Shown piece by piece: positions 17,414-26,536 of a stretch of 64,000 nucleotides of DNA (its first letter is position 1; each line of letters begins with the position of its first letter). Source of the DNA: Candidatus Saccharimonadota bacterium. GTDB lineage: Bacteria > Patescibacteriota > Saccharimonadia > Saccharimonadales > Saccharimonadaceae. Both the position numbers and the translations under genes were made by a program. The DNA lies in NCBI GenBank assembly GCA_017406905.1, contig JAFQXN010000006.1, forward strand, positions 186,001 through 250,000, given 5' to 3'. Under the pieces are notes generated by a model. That model saw nothing but the letters and a program-made list of their open reading frames with translations, was not told the DNA's origin and ran no database searches.

Positions 17414-18268
17414 CTATACCAACACTTTCTTACGCCTATGTCGCCGTATCGCATAAGTAATCGCGGCGCCAATCGCACCCACTGTCACTGCCACCAACAT
17501 CATAAACCATATCGGACATACTATTACTGTGTGCGATTCCGTAAACGTCTCGCCCATATATTGCACTATTTGTGATACTTCATACACGCCCAGCGAAGAT
17601 AAATCATCTACCTCGCGAATAATCTCACGCGTAGTATATGGCATCACGACTTCTTCTATCGTGCCAGTTTCGTTATTTTCCGGATAAATCATGTTCGACG
17701 AGAAGAAATCCTTTACTCGCACCGTCACTCTGGCTTTCTCGTGTACGTTACCATCGTTTTTAACGGTCGCTCTTGTCGTAATTGGCAAAGACGTCACAAA
17801 CCCCGGGAAACTATTACTAGTTATCTCGCCCTCACGCACCGTCTCACCGTCTACATTGGCATAAATAATACTCGCCATTTCATATATATTATTTACTGTC
17901 ACACTGCCGTTAGAAGCCCCGCTACCCGCCGAACCTACCATTAATGCTGCATATTGCCCGCCCGCTGGCGCGTTTTCTGGTACTTTTATCGTAAACTCTA
18001 CCTCACGCGTCTCGTTTGGCTTTAACGTGCCAGTAGGCTCTTTAATTTCAATCCATTTTACTATTTGCGATTGCTCGCTCTCCGTCAAAAAATCCGCCTC
18101 ATATTCCTCACCTCTCACATTATATACTGATGCCGTTACGCGATAAGTAAAATCGCTCTTCGCGCTCGCCGGATTTGCCACCACGATTCTGCCAGTGTAC
18201 TCCTCCCCCGCCACCAATTCTATCGTCTGGCTCATCGGCGTCACGGTAAACATATCGCTAATATCCAT
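17414..18268 (-). CDS. DUF916/WxL-interacting-type surface protein with C-terminal membrane anchor
   Basis: The 284-residue protein has an Ig-like beta domain (FTVTPMSQTIELVAGEEYTG, then KVPENAPAGGQYAALMVG), a second beta domain, and a C-terminal membrane helix (ICPIWFMMLVAVTVG) followed by a basic tail RRHRRKK. This order resembles DUF916-DUF3324 proteins of WxL systems, which anchor WxL-type proteins to the envelope. No signal peptide is visible after the ATG at 18268, although a GGAGGG site fixes that start; this is odd for an outside-facing domain. It lies 100 bp upstream of the DGR target on the same strand and may hold it at the surface (inference). Confidence 0.68.
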   Translation of the reverse strand: MDISDMFTVTPMSQTIELVAGEEYTGRIVVANPASAKSDFTYRVTASVYNVRGEEYEADFLTESEQSQIVKWIEIKEPTGTLKPNETREVEFTIKVPENAPAGGQYAALMVGSAGSGASNGSVTVNNIYEMASIIYANVDGETVREGEITSNSFPGFVTSLPITTRATVKNDGNVHEKARVTVRVKDFFSSNMIYPENNETGTIEEVVMPYTTREIIREVDDLSSLGVYEVSQIVQYMGETFTESHTVIVCPIWFMMLVAVTVGAIGAAITYAIRRHRRKKVLV

Positions 18269-18359
18269 CAATTCCCTCCACTACTTATTTCACCATTATA
18301 TCATACCACATTCGCCAACGCGAGAATTATCGCATCTTAGTTATGCGACAATTGTCTCA

Positions 18360-18908
18360 TTATTCTATTGCTAGTATTTCACCAGTACCTTGCTTGAGCC
18401 TTAAGAGTCTTTGATTTTTAGAACCACGAAACTTTAAACTCAAATCTCTCTGCGCTAAGATAAACGGCCCGTCAATTAAAGCATTTAGTGATTTGAGAAA
18501 CTCCCAGGGCTCGCCTCCTGCTTCTTTGATTATCTCGTATGTAAATCCAGAAAAACTCCATACATTCCAGCCAAATTCCTTTCTCACTCTATTCGCAATC
18601 TCTTTGCAAGCCTTCGCCTGCACAAAAGGCTCCCCGCCGCAAAACGTCAAACCCGCCTGACCTTTAAAATGCGACAACTGTTCCATTATTTCATCTATCG
18701 TCACTACTATTCCAGCCGCATAATCCCATGTTTCGGGGTTTTGGCAACCCTTACAGTGATTTGGGCAGCCCTGCGTCCACAGCACGGCTCTCAACCCATC
18801 ACCGTTAACAATATTATCATGCTCTAGTGGTCCGGAGAGGCGGATATACCCCTCCGGCACCTCGGCCTGTTTAGCAATTTTCTCAAGCGCTATTTTATGA
18901 TAATCCAT
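18360..18908 (-). CDS. nrdG: Anaerobic ribonucleotide reductase activating protein
   Basis: The 182-residue radical-SAM protein has CPNHCKGC (the CxxxCxxC cluster site), LWTQGC before it and TFCGGEPF after it. It installs the glycyl radical in NrdD. It follows nrdD on the same strand with an 8-nt gap. AGGT lies upstream of the chosen ATG at 18908; an earlier ATG at 18926 would overlap nrdD by 10 nt. Confidence 0.93.
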   Translation of the reverse strand: MDYHKIALEKIAKQAEVPEGYIRLSGPLEHDNIVNGDGLRAVLWTQGCPNHCKGCQNPETWDYAAGIVVTIDEIMEQLSHFKGQAGLTFCGGEPFVQAKACKEIANRVRKEFGWNVWSFSGFTYEIIKEAGGEPWEFLKSLNALIDGPFILAQRDLSLKFRGSKNQRLLRLKQGTGEILAIE

Positions 18909-18916
18909 AATATTAC

Positions 18917-21100
18917 CTAGCAACAAGCCAATTTTTCAAACGCCACTTCGCCTTCAAGTCGGCCACAATGCGGGCATCGATCACCAGTAATCACTCCCGA
19001 AAATCCACAAATCGGATCTCTATCCACCGGATGGTTGACTGAGCCATAGCCAATCCCTTCATCATGCATCTTACGAATCACTGCCTCAAATGCTTCAATA
19101 TTTTGCGACGGATCACCGTCTAGCTCAATGTAAGTAATATGCCCAGCATTACAAAGATTATGATATGGTGCCTCTATTTCGATTTTTTCAAACGCCGAAA
19201 TCGGATAATATACCGGCACGTGGAAAGAGTTAGTGTAAAACTCTCTATCCGTCACACCCGGAATTATGCCAAATTCTTTCTTGTCAATCTTCGTAAACCT
19301 ACCTGCGATACCTTCCGCTGGTGTCGCTAGCAATGAAAAATTCAACTTGTATTTTTTACAATATTGGTCGCACCTCTCCCTCATGTGCGTAATAATATCT
19401 AAGCCCAATTCTCTTGCGTCCTCATCTTCGCCGTGATGCTTACCGGTCATCGCCACCAAAGTCTCTGCCAGCCCGATAAACCCAATCGATAAAGTACCAT
19501 GCTTTATCACATCGCGCAAGGTATCATTGGCGTTTAATTTTTCGCTGCCAAACCAGTTACCCTGCCCCATCAAGAACGGGAAATTCCTCACGTGTTGATT
19601 CGCCTGAAACTCAAATCTCTCCAAAAGCTCATCTTTCACTAAATCCAACTTCTCGTCCAATTCTTTATAGAATCCGTCCCAATCCGCTTCTTTACGCTCA
19701 CCCAGACAAATTCCGTGCTTTATACCAATCCGTACAAGGTTAATCGTCGTAAATGATAGATTCCCTCGCCCCGTCACAATGCCATCCGACTCTGGGAAAA
19801 TCGAAGCAAACACCCTTGTCCGGCAACCCATTGTCGCAATTTCTGTTCTATAATCACCTTTTTTGTAATATTTCAAATTATACGGCGCGTCTATAAAACA
19901 GAAATTCGGGAATAAGCGCTTCGATGATACTTCCATCGACCGTTTGAATAAATCATAGTTTGGATCACCAGGATTATAATTTACTCCCTCTTTTACCTTA
20001 AAAATCGAAATCGGGAAAATCGGCGTCTCACCCTTGCCCAAGCCATTTTCCGTGGCCTCTAGTAGATATTTCGACACCAACCGCCCCGCCGGTGAAGTAT
20101 CCGTACCGAAGTTAATCGACGTGAACGGCACTTGTGCGCCTGCGCGTGAGTGCATCGTGTTAAGATTATGGATAAATCCTTCCATTGCCTGTAAAGTCTC
20201 GCGCTCTACATCTTCAGTAGAAGCCTTAATTACCTCTGCTGGCCATTTTCCTTTCTTTAATTTTTCATCGTCACCGAATCTTACGTCGTCTTTTACTTCT
20301 AAGTCTAATTTCTTCCCGGTAAATTTATTGTACTTTTCCAGATTACGCTTTAAAGCCTTGCGGAAAGATTTATCTACCCCTGGCGCCATTGCGTAATCAA
20401 AGTTCGGTATAGACTGCCCACCATGCTGTTCATTTTGGTTGGCCTGCAGCAAAATCGCCGCCAAAGCCCCATAAGAACCAATCGAATTTGGCGTCCTCAG
20501 GTGCCCATGCCCCGTATTAAAGCCACCATTCTCAAACAGTACGAAAGGATCGCTCTGACAGCAAGTTAGGGTGCCTGTCGCATAAAAATCCAAATCGTGA
20601 ATGTGAATATCGCCGCTGTCGTGTGCCGCCGCAATATCTGGGCGCAGTAGCAAAGATTTCGCAAATACCTTTGAGCCTTCCGCCCCGAATTGTAGCATCT
20701 TGCCCATCGCTGAGTTACCATCCACATTCGCATTCGAACGCTTTACATCTGAATCTTCGCTTGCGTCTGCGTGCGAAATCGTCCGATAAATCATCATAAG
20801 GTCAGATTTCGCCTCGCGCCTTCGTGAACGCTCTTGCCGATACTGAATATACTCTCTCGCCGTCCGCTTAAAAGACGATTCCATCAATACTTCTTCTACA
20901 ATATCTTGAATCTGCTCTACGTTTGGCGTACGCACAGTGATTTTCTCTTCTGCCCGTTTCAAAACTTTCTCAGCCAAAGCTTTCGCTCTGTCGTATTTAA
21001 ATTCCTCGGTCGCTAACCCAGCTTTTGCGATTGCTTCGGTGATTTTCTCCGGGTCAAATTTCACAATTTTCCCGTCACGCTTTACTATTCGCTTGAACAT
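18917..21100 (-). CDS. nrdD: Anaerobic (class III) ribonucleoside-triphosphate reductase
   Basis: The 727-residue protein has an N-terminal ATP-cone (KRDGKIVKFDPEKITEAI), the core with HIHDLDFYATGTLTCCQSD, and a C-terminal DPICGFSG glycyl-radical motif followed by the zinc site CPHCG. It makes dNTPs without oxygen, so the cell depends on or tolerates anoxia. The start is ATG at 21100, preceded by AAGGAGG at a 9-nt gap. Two NrdR-like boxes lie upstream. Confidence 0.95.
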   Translation of the reverse strand: MFKRIVKRDGKIVKFDPEKITEAIAKAGLATEEFKYDRAKALAEKVLKRAEEKITVRTPNVEQIQDIVEEVLMESSFKRTAREYIQYRQERSRRREAKSDLMMIYRTISHADASEDSDVKRSNANVDGNSAMGKMLQFGAEGSKVFAKSLLLRPDIAAAHDSGDIHIHDLDFYATGTLTCCQSDPFVLFENGGFNTGHGHLRTPNSIGSYGALAAILLQANQNEQHGGQSIPNFDYAMAPGVDKSFRKALKRNLEKYNKFTGKKLDLEVKDDVRFGDDEKLKKGKWPAEVIKASTEDVERETLQAMEGFIHNLNTMHSRAGAQVPFTSINFGTDTSPAGRLVSKYLLEATENGLGKGETPIFPISIFKVKEGVNYNPGDPNYDLFKRSMEVSSKRLFPNFCFIDAPYNLKYYKKGDYRTEIATMGCRTRVFASIFPESDGIVTGRGNLSFTTINLVRIGIKHGICLGERKEADWDGFYKELDEKLDLVKDELLERFEFQANQHVRNFPFLMGQGNWFGSEKLNANDTLRDVIKHGTLSIGFIGLAETLVAMTGKHHGEDEDARELGLDIITHMRERCDQYCKKYKLNFSLLATPAEGIAGRFTKIDKKEFGIIPGVTDREFYTNSFHVPVYYPISAFEKIEIEAPYHNLCNAGHITYIELDGDPSQNIEAFEAVIRKMHDEGIGYGSVNHPVDRDPICGFSGVITGDRCPHCGRLEGEVAFEKLACC

Positions 21101-21185
21101 AAAATATACCTCCTTCATTGTATTTCTGTTCAATTATTTTATCTATGACCTGTTTGCGGACGACTATAATGGTAATGCTTTTGTC

Positions 21186-21234
21186 ACCCTACATTTAGTG
21201 TCTTACTACTATAATACACCACTAAATATAGTAT
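21186..21234 (-). promoter_or_regulatory. Two NrdR-like boxes around the nrdDG promoter
   Basis: On the minus strand ATACTATATTTAGTGG (21219-21234) and ACACTAAATGTAGGGT (21186-21201) match the palindromic NrdR box. They start 33 bp apart, about three helical turns, as is usual for tandem NrdR sites. A TATTAT -10 box (21211-21216) sits between them. Repression when dNTP or ATP levels are high is inferred from the family; no nrdR gene is in this window. Confidence 0.65.
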
Positions 21235-21333
21235 TGCAAGACCTTTTATGCTTAAAAATATAATAAAAAAAGGGAACCCTTCGCGGCAGGTGAATGCTCA
21301 CCGTGCAATGGGCTCACTTATAATCACATTATA

Positions 21334-21729
21334 TCAAATAGAAGCTTCAATGTCAATGATTATGCCCCGTTTGTTTATAAATAATAATTTTTTTATTCCT
21401 TTGCCTACCTGTCGCCTTTTTATCAATTCTCGCATTATTTGGTCGTCTCTTACTTTCATACGGGAACTATCAAATATAATATTTGGGCACTTTGTCAATG
21501 CTCTCGCAATATTGCGTTCCACCGCATCCATTTTATTACTAACGGGAGATTTGATCTCGTACATGGTATAATCCAGATAAATATCTGGCGTCTTAATTTT
21601 AGTTTCCGGAATAAATTCCACACGATGCCCAGCTAGTGCGAGAATTTTTGCCACTCGCCTTTCGTGTGGCCACGGATTTACATCGGCCGGAATTATAATC
21701 CTGCCCAACTTACTATCTCTCTTGTTCAT
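21334..21729 (-). CDS. Stand-alone CdiA-CT-type tRNase/PD-(D/E)XK-like nuclease
   Basis: The 131-residue protein contains HERRVAKILALAGHRVEFIPE, then KTPDIYLDYTMYEIKSPVSN, then ARALTKCPNIIFDSSRM. The D...ExK arrangement and this order resemble the CdiA C-terminal tRNA-nuclease fold, which also occurs as small free proteins. It lies just downstream of tRNA-Val on the same strand. No immunity gene is apparent next to it, so it could be a domesticated nuclease, part of a mobile remnant, or a secreted toxin lacking its carrier. Confidence 0.55.
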   Translation of the reverse strand: MNKRDSKLGRIIIPADVNPWPHERRVAKILALAGHRVEFIPETKIKTPDIYLDYTMYEIKSPVSNKMDAVERNIARALTKCPNIIFDSSRMKVRDDQIMRELIKRRQVGKGIKKLLFINKRGIIIDIEASI

Positions 21730-21803
21730 CTCCCATATCCTAACATAGAGTTCAGTTTTTTACCACCTCCCCCAAAAAAGCGCCCCCAACGGCACTAAAA
21801 AAC

Positions 21804-21880
21804 TGGTGGATCCTACAGGGCTCGAACCTGTGACCTTACGAATGTGAATCGTACGCTCTAGCCAACTGAGCTAAGGATCC
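21804..21880 (-). tRNA. tRNA-Val (CAC anticodon)
   Basis: The minus strand gives a 77-nt cloverleaf with acceptor GGATCCT/AGGATCC and anticodon loop TTCACAT. The T-arm contains GGTTCGAGCC, and a CCA end is encoded at 21804-21806. Confidence 0.95.
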
Positions 21881-21905
21881 ATGCAAAATGTGATATAATT
21901 ATACC

Positions 21906-22943
21906 ATGGATCTCACTAATTTAAAAGACGAATTACAAAACATAGAAGATTTCTTAGCTAAACCAGGTGCCTACAGCCACCCAGATTTCGCCACTCGCTC
22001 TAGACGCGCCGCGCTTTTGCGCGAAATTTTTGACGTTGCCTACAAAATCGACGTCATGCAATCCGACCTCGCTGAAGCCGAATCGCTCTCCAATGATCCC
22101 GAACTCGGCCCTATTGCCAAAGAAGAAGCCGCCCATCTCAAGCGCCGCATCACCGAAGCCCAAGCTGAGCTCGATGAGCTCCTCACCCCACGCAACCCAG
22201 AAGACGACAGGCCCGCCATTATCGAAATTCGTGCCGGTGCTGGCGGCGACGAAGCCAGCCTTTTTGCCGGCGAGCTTTATCGTATGTACCTCAAATATGC
22301 CGAAAATCACGGTCTCAAGTCTGAACTCATCTCTAAAAACGAAAACGACACCGGCGGCATGAAAGAAGTCATCTTTAAAATTTCTGGCGACAATGCTTAC
22401 GGTCAGCTCAAATTCGAAGGCGGCGTCCATCGCGTCCAGCGCGTGCCCGTCACCGAGTCACAAGGCCGCATTCACACCAGTACTGCCACCGTCGCCGTCC
22501 TACCCGAAGCCTCCGAAGAAGACCTCATCATCAGTCCAGAAGATTTGCGCATTGATATTTACCGCTCCGGTGGTCACGGCGGCCAAGGCGTCAATACTAC
22601 TGATTCTGCCGTGCGCATTACACATATACCTACTGGCCTCGTAGTTGCCATGCAAGATGAGCGCTCCCAGCAGCAAAATCGCGTCAAAGCCATGAGCATC
22701 TTGCGCTCTCGTCTCTTAGAGCGTAAAAAAGAAGAAGACATGAAAAATGCCAGCGAAGCCCGCAAATCCCTCATCGGCACTGGCGACCGCAGCGAAAAAA
22801 TCCGCACTTATAATTTCCCTCAAGACCGCATCACCGACCACCGCATCCACTACTCACGCAGTAATATCCCCGCTGCAATAGACGGCGACATCGACGATTT
22901 AATCTCCGAACTCACCAAACATGAACGCGAGCTCTCGAAATAA
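21906..22943 (+). CDS. prfA: Peptide chain release factor 1
   Basis: The 345-residue protein has the stop-codon-recognition segment [14 protein letters not shown] and the catalytic [17 protein letters not shown] (GGQ) loop. RF1 reads UAA and UAG. TATAAT (21894-21899) ends 6 nt before the ATG, so it is probably leaderless. The prmC reading frame, for the enzyme that methylates the GGQ glutamine, begins within its last codons. Confidence 0.95.
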   Translation: MDLTNLKDELQNIEDFLAKPGAYSHPDFATRSRRAALLREIFDVAYKIDVMQSDLAEAESLSNDPELGPIAKEEAAHLKRRITEAQAELDELLTPRNPEDDRPAIIEIRAGAGGDEASLFAGELYRMYLKYAENHGLKSELISKNENDTGGMKEVIFKISGDNAYGQLKFEGGVHRVQRVPVTESQGRIHTSTATVAVLPEASEEDLIISPEDLRIDIYRSGGHGGQGVNTTDSAVRITHIPTGLVVAMQDERSQQQNRVKAMSILRSRLLERKKEEDMKNASEARKSLIGTGDRSEKIRTYNFPQDRITDHRIHYSRSNIPAAIDGDIDDLISELTKHERELSK

Positions 22944-23700
22944 CCCATCCGGGCGGGTGGCGGGCTCGGAGGGGGGCCCCCGCCCGCAGCCCTGCGAGGA
23001 CGGGGGAGGAGAGCCCGACAGGCCCCGCCGCGTTGTCAATTTCTACGGTCGTGATTTTGTCGTCTCAAAAGACGTCCTCATCCCCCGCCCCGAAACCGAA
23101 CAGCTCATCGACTCCGCCCTTATCCTCGCCGGCAAACCTTATCTCCCCGGCGTCCGGCCTACCCCTCGCGTCCTTCCAGAGCACCCAATTATCCTCGACG
23201 TCGGCACCGGCTCCGGCTGCATCGCTATTACCATCCAAAAAGAACTCCCCAATTCCACCGTCTACGCTACCGATATTTCCGAGAAAGCCCTTCAAATCGC
23301 CACAAAAAACGCCGCAAAACACGGCACCCCTATACCCTTTATTATATCACACTTACTCGAAAAAGTCAATAGCAACCACCTCCCCACCCCTGATTTAATC
23401 ATTGCTAATCTTCCCTATGTCGACGAAAATTGGGAGTGGCTAGACAAAGCAGCCCTTAGTCATGAGCCCGCTATTGCTCTCTATGCCGCAAATCACGGGC
23501 TCGCGCTCATCTATGAACTTCTTCACCAAGCTTCCACTCTCCAAATCCCTTATCTCATTCTCGAAGCCGACCCCTGTCAACACTCCGCCATCACCAAACG
23601 TGCAATATCTCAAAACTACCAACTTATCGATACGAGAGGCTTCTCGCTAACTTTTCGCATCATTTCTGCTTCGAAGAATACCCCTCAAGCGTCACATTGA
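22921..23700 (+). CDS. prmC: Peptide chain release factor glutamine methyltransferase, N-terminal domain replaced
   Basis: The C-terminal Rossmann methyltransferase is complete: [26 protein letters not shown] and the catalytic NPPY-like motif, here [10 protein letters not shown] (NLPY). The usual helical N-terminal domain of about 80 residues is missing. The first 38 residues are a Gly/Pro/Arg-rich stretch encoded by the GC-rich palindromic element. The only good in-frame ATG overlaps prfA by 23 nt and has no clear ribosome site. The gene overlaps htrA tail to tail by 41 nt. The enzyme modifies Gln of the GGQ motif in release factors. Confidence 0.85.
   Translation: MNASSRNNPSGRVAGSEGGPRPQPCEDGGGEPDRPRRVVNFYGRDFVVSKDVLIPRPETEQLIDSALILAGKPYLPGVRPTPRVLPEHPIILDVGTGSGCIAITIQKELPNSTVYATDISEKALQIATKNAAKHGTPIPFIISHLLEKVNSNHLPTPDLIIANLPYVDENWEWLDKAALSHEPAIALYAANHGLALIYELLHQASTLQIPYLILEADPCQHSAITKRAISQNYQLIDTRGFSLTFRIISASKNTPQASH
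22952..23029 (+). repeat. Family-2 GC-rich palindromic element, copy 1
   Basis: Three nested stems can be drawn: GGCGGG/CCCGCC (22952-22957 with 23024-23029), CGGGCTC/GAGCCCG (22961-22967 with 23011-23017) and CCCCCG/CGGGGG (22977-22982 with 23001-23006). The unpaired segments GGAGGGGG and GGGGGAGGAG are shared with the copy at 35390-35462, while the stems differ in a compensating way. It lies right after prfA and is translated as the PrmC N-terminus. Confidence 0.6.
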
Positions 23701-24877
23701 CAGCCATTTCATTTCCGTCACGGATTACCGTTAGCTGCACCGTATCACCAGGCTTATATTCCCCTAGCAAATCCGCCAAAGTACCAGCCGCGCCAACTTC
23801 TACACCATTTACCTTCGTAATGATGTCTTTATCCTTGAGGCCCGCCTTGCTCGCTGGACTATCCTTTACAATCGCCGAATAGGCCGCCGAATTATACAAA
23901 TACGCCCCAGATTTCACCGGCAAATTATAAGCCTTTGCTATCTGCGGTGTCACTTCCACTATGTATACCCCAAGATATGCTCTCGCCGCCTCGCCGGTAT
24001 CAATCAACTGCTGCAACATCCCCTTCACCGAAGAAATCGGAATCGCAAAGCCCATATTCTCAGCCGAAGCAGATGTAGCAGTATTAATACCAATCACCTC
24101 GCCAGCCGCATTCACCAGTGGTCCACCAGAATTGCCCGAGTTAATCGCCGCGTCCGTCTGAATCATGTCCGATAAAGTCTCCACATTTGAACCAGAGCTA
24201 TCAGATGCCGTCACCGAACGCCCTGCGCCAGAAATAATACCAGAAGTCACAGTATTCTGATAAAGCCCTAGAGCATTACCAATCGCAATTACCTGCTGCC
24301 CCACGGTAATTGTCTTTGAATCGCCTAGCGTCGCAGCCTTCAAATCATTCACATCTTTAATCTTCAAGAAAGCTACATCATTAAGTGGATCCGTCGCCAC
24401 TACTTCTACATCTTCGTACGTCGTACCATCATCTAGCACCACCGTCACTTTGTTTGCACCATTTATTACGTGCTTATTTGTCAAAATATATCCATCACTC
24501 GTCACAATAATACCAGTACCGGCCGCCGCCGTATCATAACTCTGCCCAAAATAATTCGTCGCCTTACTTGATGTCACAATCGACACCACGCTCTCAGATA
24601 CTTTATTAGCAATATCTGCAATTGAACCCTCTACGAAATTCGCCGAATTACCATCTGCCCCACTACTTAATAGCGTCAAAGGCGTAGACGATCTCTGATA
24701 CGACATCCACCCCAGGCCAAGCCCGCCTGCCCCCATTATGAGAGCTACCACCGAAATCGCAATCGCCGCGCCATTACCCCTGTTATGCGGAGTTTTCGTA
24801 GGCGCTTCAATCTTCGCCTCTGTAGCCTTTGTCTCCGCAACTTCTGCATCAACAACTTCACCCTTTTTTTCTTCCAT
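23660..24877 (-). CDS. htrA: HtrA/DegP-type serine protease with PDZ domain
   Basis: The 405-residue protein has a cytoplasmic N-terminus, one membrane helix (about 36-60), a trypsin-like domain with the triad His in LTNKHVI, Asp in DPLNDVAFLKI and Ser in GNSGGPL, and one C-terminal PDZ domain (KDSPASKAGLKDKDIITKV). It handles misfolded proteins outside the membrane. An AAGGAGG site precedes the ATG. Confidence 0.94.
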   Translation of the reverse strand: MEEKKGEVVDAEVAETKATEAKIEAPTKTPHNRGNGAAIAISVVALIMGAGGLGLGWMSYQRSSTPLTLLSSGADGNSANFVEGSIADIANKVSESVVSIVTSSKATNYFGQSYDTAAAGTGIIVTSDGYILTNKHVINGANKVTVVLDDGTTYEDVEVVATDPLNDVAFLKIKDVNDLKAATLGDSKTITVGQQVIAIGNALGLYQNTVTSGIISGAGRSVTASDSSGSNVETLSDMIQTDAAINSGNSGGPLVNAAGEVIGINTATSASAENMGFAIPISSVKGMLQQLIDTGEAARAYLGVYIVEVTPQIAKAYNLPVKSGAYLYNSAAYSAIVKDSPASKAGLKDKDIITKVNGVEVGAAGTLADLLGEYKPGDTVQLTVIRDGNEMAVNVTLEGYSSKQK

Positions 24878-24886
24878 TTTACCTCC

Positions 24887-25669
24887 TTATATATTAAATA
24901 TTGGGTTACTAAAGAATAGGACAATAATCCCCACCAATACCGCGCCGAATATCACCGGCCCCATAATATGCTTGAATCTGAAATCTTCACGATATTTTAT
25001 CATCGCTTGGCGCGCATAATTATAAACAAAAGCAAAAATTGTTAAGATTATCGCAATCTGCGGAATCCGAATCCCCGACGCCCCAAAAGTATATATAATA
25101 GACCAAGAATGACAAAGCCACGCCACCTCTGCAAATACTAGACCACAGACTAAAGTAGTCAGCGTGAAATCTTTATCGCTACTCTGCACCAAAATATGCC
25201 GACTTGCCGCATACCCCACCAAAAACGCCAAAAGCACAATCATAGTCGCATCTGAATTAGATGTCATAATGGCTGCCGCCGATATGCCCATAAACACCGC
25301 GATTAACGATTGCACTAAATTTGCCATCTCCGAAGATTGTGGCTTGATAAATAATAGCCACACGCAATAAAACGCCATCAATACAAAATCCACCGGCATA
25401 AACATCACCCCCGCGTAGTAAGTCAAAAGCACCACGCTCACCCCCACAATTAAATCCACCAAATTAGACTTCAAATTCAAAAAGAAATACCTTGCTCGCA
25501 CCGCAAAAATCCGCCACTTAGACACCAATACCAGTAAAAGCCCAAGCAACGGACTACCAGACAACACCGTAATCAATACTGCTCCCACCCCTAACAAAAT
25601 ATTCAAGAAAATATGCACTAAATTACTTGCAATATTACGTGACTTTCTTACTAAAACATAATCTGCCAT
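24887..25669 (-). CDS. Polytopic membrane protein, unknown function
   Basis: The 260-residue protein has about seven to eight hydrophobic helices and ends with a short hydrophobic tail. I recognise no catalytic motif. It lies 9 nt upstream of htrA on the same strand, so they are probably one transcript, and it may take part in envelope maintenance. Minus-strand TATAAT boxes lie in the A/T-rich stretch just before the ATG. Confidence 0.7.
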   Translation of the reverse strand: MADYVLVRKSRNIASNLVHIFLNILLGVGAVLITVLSGSPLLGLLLVLVSKWRIFAVRARYFFLNLKSNLVDLIVGVSVVLLTYYAGVMFMPVDFVLMAFYCVWLLFIKPQSSEMANLVQSLIAVFMGISAAAIMTSNSDATMIVLLAFLVGYAASRHILVQSSDKDFTLTTLVCGLVFAEVAWLCHSWSIIYTFGASGIRIPQIAIILTIFAFVYNYARQAMIKYREDFRFKHIMGPVIFGAVLVGIIVLFFSNPIFNI

Positions 25670-25729
25670 ATATTATATATTATAACAAATATTTTAAATT
25701 AAGCTGAAAATAATGGTATAATTACTTTT

Positions 25730-26398
25730 ATGGAACCAACATTTTTCCAAAAACACCCAGTAGTTAAAGATATTCTTAATCTTGGGATTTTTATCATCGC
25801 TATCGTGCTTGGCACTATCTTTCTTAATTCTTATATTTATCGCTCATATAATGTCGTCGGCGGTAGTATGGAGAATACTTTACACCAAGACGATCGTGTC
25901 ATTGTAAATCGCGCCGCGGTTTCTTGGGCGCACTTTATCGGGCAAGAGTATGTCCCTGAACGCGGGCAAATCATCGTCTTTCTCAACGAAGATGAGGAAA
26001 AAGTCGCCGAATATAAAGAGCAAGGCGTCGCCCACCCTATGACCTGCTCCGTACCATCTAATGTCAGCGATCAATACATCATCAAGCGTGTAATTGCCTT
26101 CCCGGGCGAACGCGTCACCGTCAAAGACGGCATTATGACCATCTATAATGAAGAACACCCAGACGGCTTTGTTTATGATACTGAGTGGCGCGTCTCGGAT
26201 ATTGACGGCCCTAAAGAATACACCAGCGGCGAGGTCGACCTCGTCGTCCCAGAAGGCGAACTTTTCGTTTCCGGCGATAATCGCGAAGGTTCTCACTCCT
26301 GGGATTCTCGCAACGGCCTCGGCACTATCCCTTATTGCCGCATCATCGGCCCAGTCATTTTCCGCCTCTTCCCATTCGACAAGATTCGTACGTTCTAG
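25730..26398 (+). CDS. lepB: Signal peptidase I
   Basis: The 222-residue protein has an N-terminal membrane helix (about 15-35), the catalytic Ser in GGSMENTL (about residue 46), the catalytic Lys in IIKRVIAFPGE and a late box SGDNREGSHSWDSR. It removes signal peptides from exported proteins such as the DGR target. TATAAT (25717-25722) ends 7 nt before the ATG, so it is probably leaderless. Confidence 0.95.
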   Translation: MEPTFFQKHPVVKDILNLGIFIIAIVLGTIFLNSYIYRSYNVVGGSMENTLHQDDRVIVNRAAVSWAHFIGQEYVPERGQIIVFLNEDEEKVAEYKEQGVAHPMTCSVPSNVSDQYIIKRVIAFPGERVTVKDGIMTIYNEEHPDGFVYDTEWRVSDIDGPKEYTSGEVDLVVPEGELFVSGDNREGSHSWDSRNGLGTIPYCRIIGPVIFRLFPFDKIRTF

Positions 26399-26443
26399 TT
26401 ACGACTATATTCGGCCTGGAGCGTATCTGAAGAGCAGCCGGTG

Positions 26444-26536
26444 GCAACTAGATTTTCAGCGTACCCTGCGGGACATGAAGACTTGGCCAGAGCGGCCTGG
26501 AGCGTGCCCGAAGGGCACGCCTGGAAATCTAGTTGC
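26444..26536 (-). repeat. Family-1 palindromic element, copy 1 (rmuC 3' end)
   Basis: Arms GCAACTAGATTT (26444-26455) and its complement (26525-26536) enclose a core at 26464-26518. The core matches 60068-60122 at 49 of 55 positions. The core folds into three small hairpins: CCC-TGC-GGG, GGCC-AGAGC-GGCC and GTGCCC-GAA-GGGCAC. The right arm covers the last codons of rmuC. A degenerate partial second copy of the core lies at 26412-26435. Confidence 0.65.
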
